Shown one piece after another: positions 35,102-41,640 of a stretch of 64,000 nucleotides of DNA (positions are counted from its first letter, which is position 1; every line of letters begins with the position of its first letter). The notes under the pieces are model-generated. The model was not told the origin of the DNA. It saw nothing but the letters and a program-made list of their open reading frames with translations, and made no database searches. Source of the stretch: Pseudomonadota bacterium (GTDB taxonomy: Bacteria; Pseudomonadota; Alphaproteobacteria; RF32; CAG-239); NCBI GenBank assembly GCA_018362935.1, contig JAHALQ010000001.1:1-64000 (forward strand), given 5' to 3'. A program made the translations under genes and the position numbers.

Positions 35102-35689
35102 ATGAAAAAGAACAACAAAACCGACGCCGAATTTGACAACGAATTGACTGAAGAAGAAGCTCCGGATTCCCCTGCGGAAGAAGAAAACGAAGACAGTTCT
35201 GCCGAAGAAACGGATAATGATTCTTCTGACGCCGGCGTTGAAGAACTGCAAGCGCAAATCCAAAAGCTGCGCGAGGATTATCTGCGCGCTTTTGCCGATG
35301 CGGAAAACACCAAAAAGCGCTGCGCTCAGGAAATTGAAAAAAACAACAAATACGCGGTTTCTTCTTTTGCCAAAAACCTGCTCAGCGTCGCCGACAACCT
35401 GCAACGCGCGCTGGATGCCGCCCAATCTGCGGAAAACCATGACGCCTGCGAAGCCCTGCGCCAGGGTGTTGAGCTGACGCAGAACGAATTATACAAGGTT
35501 TTTGACAAATTCGGCATTCATAAAATGGATATTCTCGGAACGCATTTTGACCCCAATTTTCATCAGGTTATTCAGGAAGTCGAAGATGCCGAAAAAGAAC
35601 CCGGCACCATTATTGCCGAACTGCAAACCGGCTATATGATAAATGACCGCATTCTGCGCGAAGCCATGGTCGTCGTTACAAAGAAATAA
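35102..35689 (+). CDS. grpE: Nucleotide exchange factor GrpE
   Basis: 195 residues. A long acidic, disordered N-terminus (about 1-45) is followed by the dimeric coiled coil (EELQAQIQKLREDYLRAFADAENTKKR) and the beta-sheet head with GVELTQNELYKVFDKFGI and NFHQVI. GrpE releases ADP from DnaK. dnaK, dnaJ and hrcA are not in the window. A short GA-rich Shine-Dalgarno precedes the ATG and a terminator follows. Confidence 0.95.
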   Translation: MKKNNKTDAEFDNELTEEEAPDSPAEEENEDSSAEETDNDSSDAGVEELQAQIQKLREDYLRAFADAENTKKRCAQEIEKNNKYAVSSFAKNLLSVADNLQRALDAAQSAENHDACEALRQGVELTQNELYKVFDKFGIHKMDILGTHFDPNFHQVIQEVEDAEKEPGTIIAELQTGYMINDRILREAMVVVTKK

Positions 35690-35690
35690 G

Positions 35691-35725
35691 AAAAAGCCCT
35701 GAGGTAAAAACTTCAGGGCTTTTTG
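35691..35725. terminator. Bidirectional terminator between grpE and the HTH gene
   Basis: AAAAAGCCCTGA(G)GT / AC(T)TCAGGGCTTTTT with an AAAA loop; T runs on both strands between convergent genes. Confidence 0.88.
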
Positions 35726-35965
35726 TTAATCGACCAATTCTATCTTAATCTTTTTATTGAGAAAAGCAGCCAGCTGCCGCAAATCGCTGCTGCGGTGCAC
35801 CTCGCGGCCAAGCGTAATATTTTCCATAATGTGCAGCGGAATTCCCGTCTGCTCGGAAACATTGACAATAGAAAGACGTTTTTCAAATAACAGTTCATTA
35901 ATCTGCCGCGCCAGATTTTGACGCGTCTGATACCAGTTTTCTTTTTCGGTTGATTTTTTGGACAT
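35726..35965 (-). CDS. Small HTH (XRE-like) protein downstream of the structured RNA
   Basis: 79 residues from the internal ATG (MSKKSTEKENW), which has GGAG and then eight bases before it; the longer frame lacks such a site. The centre has a helix-turn-helix pattern: NELLFEKRLSIVNVSEQTGIP, HIMENITLGREVHRSSDLRQLAAFL, ending KKIKIELVD. It is probably a DNA-binding regulator, but could be an antitoxin. No toxin gene is adjacent. The structured RNA and its terminator lie immediately upstream on the same strand, and a decayed paralogue sits behind the sister RNA at 15408. Autoregulation or RNA-controlled expression is an inference. Confidence 0.7.
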   Translation of the reverse strand: MSKKSTEKENWYQTRQNLARQINELLFEKRLSIVNVSEQTGIPLHIMENITLGREVHRSSDLRQLAAFLNKKIKIELVD

Positions 35966-35995
35966 TTTCCAAACTCCCATTTTGTTTTTAATGTT

Positions 35996-36028
35996 AAAAC
36001 AAAACTCGCCTTATAAAAATAAGGCGAG
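35996..36028 (-). terminator. Terminator ending RNA copy 2
   Basis: On the minus strand CTCGCCTTAT / ATAAGGCGAG with a TTTT loop is followed by TTTTGTTTT. It sits about 20 bases before the Shine-Dalgarno of the HTH gene, so expression of that gene from the RNA promoter requires read-through. Confidence 0.87.
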
Positions 36029-36145
36029 GGAGTTGGAAACTGCACATAGACAGTCCGACTTATTCAATATATTCGGTCGGCTCCCTCAAATGGGAGAATT
36101 TTCTATGGGGAGTTTCCACACTCCGCTTTCGGAATCCCCGAAAGC
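35997..36145 (-). ncRNA. Structured RNA, copy 2 (class unknown)
   Basis: An about 149-nt transcript. A 5' hairpin (GCTTTCGG/CCGAAAGC) is followed by a closing helix: GGAGTGTGGAAACT (36124-36111) with AGTTTCCAACTCC (36041-36029). CATAGA (36107-36102) pairs with TCTATG (36050-36045). Inside are a CTCCC/GGGAG hairpin (36096-36081) and a CCGAC/GTCGG hairpin (36080-36055). Relative to copy 1 several helices change on both sides (TAGAAACT/AGTTTCTA becomes TGGAAACT/AGTTTCCA, TGTAAAT/ATTTACA becomes CATAGA/TCTATG, CTGCC/GGCAG becomes CCGAC/GTCGG), which is good evidence for a selected RNA fold. It lies upstream of the HTH gene. Confidence 0.65.
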
Positions 36146-36151
36146 AAAAAC

Positions 36152-36179
36152 AGTATAAAAGAGATGTGTTAATTTGCAG
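36152..36179 (-). promoter_or_regulatory. Promoter of structured RNA copy 2
   Basis: On the minus strand CTGCAA and TATACT are 16 bases apart, with the same TGCAAATTAAC start of the spacer as the copy 1 promoter. The predicted start is near 36145. Confidence 0.65.
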
Positions 36180-36181
36180 TT

Positions 36182-36211
36182 AAAAAGCAGGGTGTTGCCA
36201 ACCTGCTTTTT
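36182..36211 (-). terminator. Terminator of the hydrogenase operon
   Basis: AAAAAGCAGG / CCTGCTTTTT is a perfect 10-bp stem with a 10-base loop ending in a T run on the minus strand. It lies between element D and the RNA copy 2 promoter, so it separates the hydrogenase transcript from the RNA. Confidence 0.75.
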
Positions 36212-36220
36212 CCATATCTG

Positions 36221-36350
36221 CAAATGAGTGCGGATAGCGTGTGTGAATAATAAGATTTTAGGGCGGCAAAAGCGGAGTTTACTAAATGCGTAAATGAGCA
36301 TTTTGCCGTCCCGCTAAATCTGTATTAGTCACCAGCTAGACGCGCTCATC
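36221..36350. repeat. Palindromic intergenic element, copy D
   Basis: A 130-bp imperfect palindrome nearly identical in its arms to copy A2 (GTGAATAATAAGATTTTAGG... and ...GCTAAATCTGTATTAGTCACC), with the tip GGAGTTTACTAAATGCGTAAATGAGC. Its right end overlaps the stop codon of the hydrogenase large subunit (TGA on the minus strand, 36349-36351) by two bases. Confidence 0.85.
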
Positions 36351-38121
36351 ACCCTTTCTTGTAGGGGGCGCGGGCAACATAGTGCGTATGCAACAGCTTA
36401 TGCGCCTTCTCGCCTCCGGCCTCGCCGAGATACTCTTTATACAGCGCCTTGACCGATTCGTTATGGTGTGACAAACGGTTCTTGGCGTGCAAATCCTCGT
36501 TCATCAGACCGGCAGCGCGCTTACGGCGGATATCATCGGTAATGCCGCGCGGTTTGGGCTGTCCCGGCATCATAACGCGGGGTTGTCCGCCGCCGGAGAT
36601 ACAGCCGCCGCGGCAAGCCATAACCTCAACAAAGTGATAAGGCATTTCTTCGCCGTTGGCTTTGGCCTCGCGAATACGGTTAAGGATTGTTTCGATATTG
36701 CCGCAGCCGTGGGCCACCGCAATCTTAACCTTGGTGCCTTTGATATCAATTTCGGCTTCTTTGATTCCCTCAAGGCCTTCTATCGCTTTGAAGTTAATCT
36801 CGCCAAGCTCTTCGCCGGTGATATAGAAATAAGCCGTGCGCAAGGCCGCCGTCATAACGCCGCCGGTTACGCCGAAAATGGTTCCGGCACCGGAATACTC
36901 GCCGAGCGGATTGTCCGCAATTTCTTCCGGCAGGCTGCGAAAATCGATACCTGACTGTTTAATCATGCGGCAAAGCTCACGCGTCGTCAAAGAAACGTCA
37001 ACATCCTGATAACCGGAACTACTCATATCCTTGCTGCGTTTGATTTCCCACTTCTTGGCTGTGCAGGGCATAACCGAAACCACGCGGATTTTGGCAGGAT
37101 TAATCGACATTTTCTCGGCATAATAGGTTTTTGCCAGAGCGCCGACCATTGATTGCGGTGACTTGCAGGTCGAAAAGTTGTCAATCATATCCTGATTGGT
37201 TTTTTCAAGCATATCAACCCAGGCCGGGCAACATGACGTAAACATCGGCAGGCTCTCGGGCTTTTTGGTAAAGCGGTTGACAAACTCGGTTGCTTCTTCA
37301 ATGATTGTCAAATCGGCGCCGAAGTTGGTGTCAAACACGCGGTTAAAGCCCAAGCGGCGCAGAGCGGCATAAGTCTTGCCGGTCAGATTCTCGCCGAAGT
37401 CATAGCCAAATTCTTCGCCAATGGCCACGCGTACCGCCGGAGCGATTTGTACAATCGTATAGACTTCAGGGTCTTGCAGCATATCCCATACCTTCTGCGT
37501 ATCGTCAAACTCGACAATCGCGCCGGTCGGGCAATGTGCCGAACATTGGCCGCATTTAATGCACGGGCTGTCCGCCAGCGGAATGCCGCCGGCTGCCGTA
37601 ACCCGGGTTGCCAGACCGCGGTTGAGGTAGCTCAAAGCCCAGACGTTCTGCTGATTCTGGCAGACCTCGACGCAGCGTCCGCAGACAATGCACTTCGACG
37701 GTTCCAAAACAATCGCCTCGGTCGATTCGTCGCGTTCCAGCTTTTTATTCAGGCTCGGCAGATGCGACGAAGCAATGCCGAAGGTATTGGCCATATCCTG
37801 CAATTCGCAGTGTCCGGAACGGATACAGGTCAGGCATTCGTTGGGATGGTTGCTCAAAATCAGTTCCAGCACCGTACGGCGGACACCGACGATTTCAGCG
37901 TCGCCGGTGATGACTTCCATACCCTCGGCAACCGGCGTGCAGCAGGAGCGCAGGATTCGCCCGTTAACCTTGACAATGCACATGCCGCAGCCGGCCGTAG
38001 GGTCGACGTCAGGATGTTTGCACAAAGTCGGAATATCAATATGCGCCTGCCGTGCGGCTTCCAAAATGCTGGTGCCCTCGGAAACCTCTACTTCAAAATT
38101 ATCAATTTTCAGCTTAACCAT
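36349..38121 (-). CDS. hndD: [FeFe]-hydrogenase catalytic subunit (HndD-like)
   Basis: 590 residues. The N-terminal [2Fe-2S] ferredoxin domain (C-x(10)-GCGMC) is followed by a His-ligated [4Fe-4S] motif (HPNECLTCIRSGHCELQ), two 4Fe-4S clusters (CIVCGRCVEVC, CIKCGQCSAHCPTGA) and the H-cluster domain with TSCCPAW (295-301), MPCTAKKWE (from 350) and EVMACRGGCISGGGQP (from 498). All H-cluster Cys are present. With the two NuoF/NuoE-like partners it should couple NAD(P)H and H2, possibly by electron bifurcation or confurcation. The maturases HydE, HydF and HydG are not in the window. Confidence 0.95.
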   Translation of the reverse strand: MVKLKIDNFEVEVSEGTSILEAARQAHIDIPTLCKHPDVDPTAGCGMCIVKVNGRILRSCCTPVAEGMEVITGDAEIVGVRRTVLELILSNHPNECLTCIRSGHCELQDMANTFGIASSHLPSLNKKLERDESTEAIVLEPSKCIVCGRCVEVCQNQQNVWALSYLNRGLATRVTAAGGIPLADSPCIKCGQCSAHCPTGAIVEFDDTQKVWDMLQDPEVYTIVQIAPAVRVAIGEEFGYDFGENLTGKTYAALRRLGFNRVFDTNFGADLTIIEEATEFVNRFTKKPESLPMFTSCCPAWVDMLEKTNQDMIDNFSTCKSPQSMVGALAKTYYAEKMSINPAKIRVVSVMPCTAKKWEIKRSKDMSSSGYQDVDVSLTTRELCRMIKQSGIDFRSLPEEIADNPLGEYSGAGTIFGVTGGVMTAALRTAYFYITGEELGEINFKAIEGLEGIKEAEIDIKGTKVKIAVAHGCGNIETILNRIREAKANGEEMPYHFVEVMACRGGCISGGGQPRVMMPGQPKPRGITDDIRRKRAAGLMNEDLHAKNRLSHHNESVKALYKEYLGEAGGEKAHKLLHTHYVARAPYKKG

Positions 38122-38123
38122 GT

Positions 38124-39818
38124 CTATTTCTCCTCTTTTGAAGCAGGGTTGTTGTCAACCAGTTTGTCCAGGTATTCTTGCTCAAAAAACTTGAGGGTCG
38201 AAAGAACCGGATTCGGCGCCGTCTGTCCCAAGCCGCACAACGAGGCTTTCTGCATGGCCGTCGCCACTCGTTTCAAATCAGCCAAATCCTGTTTAGTGCC
38301 TTTGCCCTTGTTGATTTTCTCAAGCAGCAGCAGCATCTGTTTGCCGCCGATACGGCAGGGCGCGCATTTGCCGCAGGATTCGTCGACCGTAAAGTCCAGA
38401 TAAAAGTTTGCCAGCCCGGCCATATCCTGCGTATCGTCAATGACAATCATGCCGCCGGAACCCATAATCGAGCCGACTTTTTTAAGTTCTTCGTAACATA
38501 CCGGCAAATCGAGCTTGTCTGCCGGAATAACGCCGCCGGAAGGCCCGCCGGTCTGAACGGCTTTGAGCTTTTTGCCGTTTGGTACGCCGCCGCCGATTTC
38601 ATTGACTATCTCGTTGATTGTCGTTCCCATCGGCACTTCAATCAACCCGGAATGCTCGACTTGTCCGGTCAGGGCAAAAACTTTGGTACCTTTGGAAGTA
38701 TCTGTACCAAAAGAAGCAAACCAGTCAGCGCCCTTGAGAATAATCTTCGGCACGTTGCCGAGCGTTTCCACGTTATTGACGCAGGACGGCTTGCCCCACA
38801 GTCCTTTGTTGGTCGGATACGGCGGGCGCGGACGCGGCGTGCCGCGGGCGCCTTCAATAGAGTGAATCAGAGCCGTTTCCTCGCCACAGACAAAAGCGCC
38901 GGCGCCAAGACGGATATCAATATTAAAACAGAAATCCGTGCCCATGATGTTGTTGCCGAGCAAACGGTTTTTCTTACAGGCCTTGATTGCTTTTTCAAGC
39001 CGTTCAACCGCCAGCGGATATTCGGCGCGGACATAGAACCAGCCTTCGGTTGCGCCGATGGCATAGGCCGCAATCATCATGCCTTCGATAACCGAGTGCG
39101 GGTCGCCTTCCAGAATGGAGCGGTCCATATAAGCGCCGGGGTCGCCCTCATCTCCGTTGCAGATGATAAACTTCTCGTCAATCGTCGGCACCTTGGAAGC
39201 AAATTCCCACTTCATACCGGTTGAAAAACCGCCGCCGCCGCGACCGCGCAGGCCGGATTTCTTAATTTCCTCAACTACCTGTGCCGGAGTCATCGTTTTG
39301 AGCACTTTCTCCAGAGCCAGATACCCGCCGTGCGCCATGTATTCGGTAATATCCTCGGGATCCATATGCCCGGCGTCTTTCAGCACGACTTTTTCCTGTT
39401 TGGTAAAAAACGGCAAATCCAAAGACAAAACGTGTTCCTGCAAAAACTGCGGCACTTCAAAAACTTCGCCTTCTCCGGCTTTCAGAGCCGGAACAACATG
39501 TTCAGTCACAATCAGGCGCGCCACCAGCGGCTCGATTCGTTTATACAAAACGTCTTTCTGCCCCTTAATCTCAACGCGTACCAACGGCCCCTGGGCACAC
39601 AGCCCCATACAGCCGGTGGAAACCACGCGGACTTTGTCTTCCACGCCGTGATCGGCAACCGCGTTGCGGATTAAGTCAATGATTTCGTCGCTGCCCGAAG
39701 ACTTACAGCCTGTCGAATGGCAGCAGTAAATACTGCACTGAAAACGCTCAAGGTCGTTAAGCTTGTTTTTAGCGATTTCGTGAATGTCAAATCTCTTGTC
39801 CAAGTCCGTATCAGCCAT
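38124..39818 (-). CDS. hndC: NuoF-like NAD-binding subunit of the hydrogenase (HndC-like)
   Basis: 564 residues. An N-terminal thioredoxin-like [2Fe-2S] domain (C-x(4)-C around CCHSTGC, then STGCMGLCAQGP) is fused to the NuoF core with NADH/FMN sites GLRGRGGGGFSTGMKWE and NGDEGDPGAYMDR. The [4Fe-4S] motif ESCGKCAPCRIGG is near 478. The C-terminal two-cluster ferredoxin domain of some HydB/HndC proteins is missing, as the protein ends soon after the last conserved Cys. It passes electrons between NAD(H) and HndD. It starts one base overlapping hndA (TAATG) and ends two bases before hndD. Confidence 0.93.
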   Translation of the reverse strand: MADTDLDKRFDIHEIAKNKLNDLERFQCSIYCCHSTGCKSSGSDEIIDLIRNAVADHGVEDKVRVVSTGCMGLCAQGPLVRVEIKGQKDVLYKRIEPLVARLIVTEHVVPALKAGEGEVFEVPQFLQEHVLSLDLPFFTKQEKVVLKDAGHMDPEDITEYMAHGGYLALEKVLKTMTPAQVVEEIKKSGLRGRGGGGFSTGMKWEFASKVPTIDEKFIICNGDEGDPGAYMDRSILEGDPHSVIEGMMIAAYAIGATEGWFYVRAEYPLAVERLEKAIKACKKNRLLGNNIMGTDFCFNIDIRLGAGAFVCGEETALIHSIEGARGTPRPRPPYPTNKGLWGKPSCVNNVETLGNVPKIILKGADWFASFGTDTSKGTKVFALTGQVEHSGLIEVPMGTTINEIVNEIGGGVPNGKKLKAVQTGGPSGGVIPADKLDLPVCYEELKKVGSIMGSGGMIVIDDTQDMAGLANFYLDFTVDESCGKCAPCRIGGKQMLLLLEKINKGKGTKQDLADLKRVATAMQKASLCGLGQTAPNPVLSTLKFFEQEYLDKLVDNNPASKEEK

Positions 39819-40303
39819 TATTTATGCTCCTCGTCTTCGCTCAGTTTTTTGCGCCATTCTTCCAAAATTCCGCGCACGTCGGTGGGCGTCAGGCGTCCGT
39901 AAGTCTTGCCGTTGACCACGCAGACCGGCGCCAGTCCGCAGCAGCCGACGCAGCGCACGCTCTGCAAATGGAACATGCGATCGGGCGTGCTTTCGCCTTC
40001 GCCGATTCCCAGTTCTTTTTTGAATTCTTCTAAAACTTTGTCGTTGCCTTTTAAATAACAAGCCGTACCTGTACAAACTGAGATAACGGCTTTTCCCGGA
40101 GCATCGAGCTTAAAAAAGTTATAAAAAGTCAGAACTTCGTAAATCCTGGCCAGCGGTATACCCATTCCCACCGCAAGATCCATGGCGTCTTCCCAAGGAA
40201 CAAAGCCTTTGACGCCCTGAATTTCGTGCAGAGCCATAATTAAAGAACCGCGCTTCTTGCGCCATTTGGCAGCAACCTGAGCGCCCAGAGAATTCCCGTC
40301 CAT
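39818..40303 (-). CDS. hndA: NuoE-like [2Fe-2S] subunit of the hydrogenase (HndA-like)
   Basis: 161 residues from the second ATG (MDGNSLG), which has AAGGAG six bases upstream. The ATG two codons earlier lies too close to that site. The thioredoxin-like domain binds a [2Fe-2S] cluster through C-x(4)-C in CTGTACYLKG and C-x(3)-C in CVGCCGLAP. The helical N-terminus contains VAMGMGIPLARIYEV-like DLAVGMGIPLARIYEVLTFYNFF, typical of NuoE. It is the first gene of the hydrogenase operon. Confidence 0.93.
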   Translation of the reverse strand: MDGNSLGAQVAAKWRKKRGSLIMALHEIQGVKGFVPWEDAMDLAVGMGIPLARIYEVLTFYNFFKLDAPGKAVISVCTGTACYLKGNDKVLEEFKKELGIGEGESTPDRMFHLQSVRCVGCCGLAPVCVVNGKTYGRLTPTDVRGILEEWRKKLSEDEEHK

Positions 40304-40339
40304 TAACATCTCCTTATGTTTGCGTTGATTTATGGGATA

Positions 40340-40368
40340 ATCATATCGGCAAAAATTTTTCCGTTCAA
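40340..40368 (-). promoter_or_regulatory. Promoter of the hydrogenase operon
   Basis: On the minus strand TTGAAC and TATGAT are 17 bases apart, giving a leader of about 30 bases before hndA. No clear FNR box was seen around it. Confidence 0.6.
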
Positions 40369-40515
40369 GCGGATTCGCTTTTCACACACCCGATTTCTTT
40401 ATTTTCCGGGCAATTTATAAAAAAAGCCCTAATTTATACCAAAATTTCATATATTTTTTATAATATGCTGAAAAAAGATGTTTCTAAATCATATAAAATG
40501 GTTATAATCGTCGGC

Positions 40516-41640
40516 ATGAAAAAACTAAACTTATATATAACCAAACAAATTGTTGTCGGTTTTTTGCTGGTTGCTTTCTGTCTTATGTCGATTATCTGGC
40601 TCACGCAGTCGCTGCGTTTTATTGAGCTGATTACCAACAAAGGCATATCGCTCGGCATTTTTGTAGAAATGACGTCGCTGCTGATGCCCCGCATTTTTAC
40701 CATTCTGGCGCCGATATCTTTGTTTGCCGCCGTGCTGTTTGTCTACAACCGCATGCTGTCCGACCGTGAACTCTCCGTCATGAAAGCGGCCGGAATCAGC
40801 CCGTGGGAAAACGCCAAACCGGCGCTGTTGGTCGGTCTGGTTATGGCCGTGTTCAACATATATGTCATGAATTTCGGCATCCCCGCCGCCGAAAACGCGT
40901 TTAACGATTTGGAATGGCAGGTCAAAAACGACGTTTCGCAGCTGATGTTCCGCGAAGGAGAATTTACCGCCATTCAACAGGATCTGACCTTGTTTATCAC
41001 CACTCACGAACCGGACGGCTCTGTCGGCGGAATTCTGATTAATGATGACCGCAACCCCAAAACCCGCTCGACCGTTTCGGCCGAGCTGGGACGCATCGTT
41101 CATACCAAAAAAGGCCCGCGCATCATTCTTGTGCACGGCAGCCGGCAGGAACTTGACCGCAAAACCAACCAGTTCAGCTCGGTCACTTTCGACCGCTATT
41201 CGGTCGATTTCGGCGCCAAAGAGAGCAAAGCGCGCAAAGCCGCCGGCGTCCGGGAAAAAACGCTCGGAGAACTGCTCGGCGCCTTAGATAATAAATCCCT
41301 CTCGCCCGAAGATGCGCGCCGTTGGTTTGTCGAAGGCAATAAACGCTTTACAACCCCTCTGCTAAATCTGGTCTACGCCCTGATTGCCTGCACCGGTCTG
41401 CTGGTCGGCAACTTCAACCGCCGCGGGCAGATTAAACTCATTTCCTATTCGGTCGGCGGCATGGTGCTGATTCAGGCTTTTGACCTGGCGCTGGGCAATC
41501 TTGCCGCCAAAAACCTATATTGGCTGATTCCGATGTATCTCAATTTAATTCTGCCTTGTCTCATCTGCCTGTGGCTGCTGTTTTTTTACACTCCGACCCT
41601 TTTCAGGAAACGGCGCCGCTTAATCCCCGGGGAGCGTTAA
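40516..41640 (+). CDS. lptF: LPS export permease LptF
   Basis: 374 residues from the ATG of MKKLNLYITKQIVVGF, which matches the family start. Two upstream in-frame ATGs would add a non-conserved leader. Three N-terminal membrane helices, a periplasmic jellyroll with LMFREGEF, and three C-terminal helices fit LptF. With LptG and LptB it extracts LPS from the inner membrane. No lptG follows; lptD starts with a 1-bp overlap. A TATAAT lies just nine bases upstream of the chosen ATG and another at 40459, so the promoter is close and the leader short. Confidence 0.92.
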   Translation: MKKLNLYITKQIVVGFLLVAFCLMSIIWLTQSLRFIELITNKGISLGIFVEMTSLLMPRIFTILAPISLFAAVLFVYNRMLSDRELSVMKAAGISPWENAKPALLVGLVMAVFNIYVMNFGIPAAENAFNDLEWQVKNDVSQLMFREGEFTAIQQDLTLFITTHEPDGSVGGILINDDRNPKTRSTVSAELGRIVHTKKGPRIILVHGSRQELDRKTNQFSSVTFDRYSVDFGAKESKARKAAGVREKTLGELLGALDNKSLSPEDARRWFVEGNKRFTTPLLNLVYALIACTGLLVGNFNRRGQIKLISYSVGGMVLIQAFDLALGNLAAKNLYWLIPMYLNLILPCLICLWLLFFYTPTLFRKRRRLIPGER

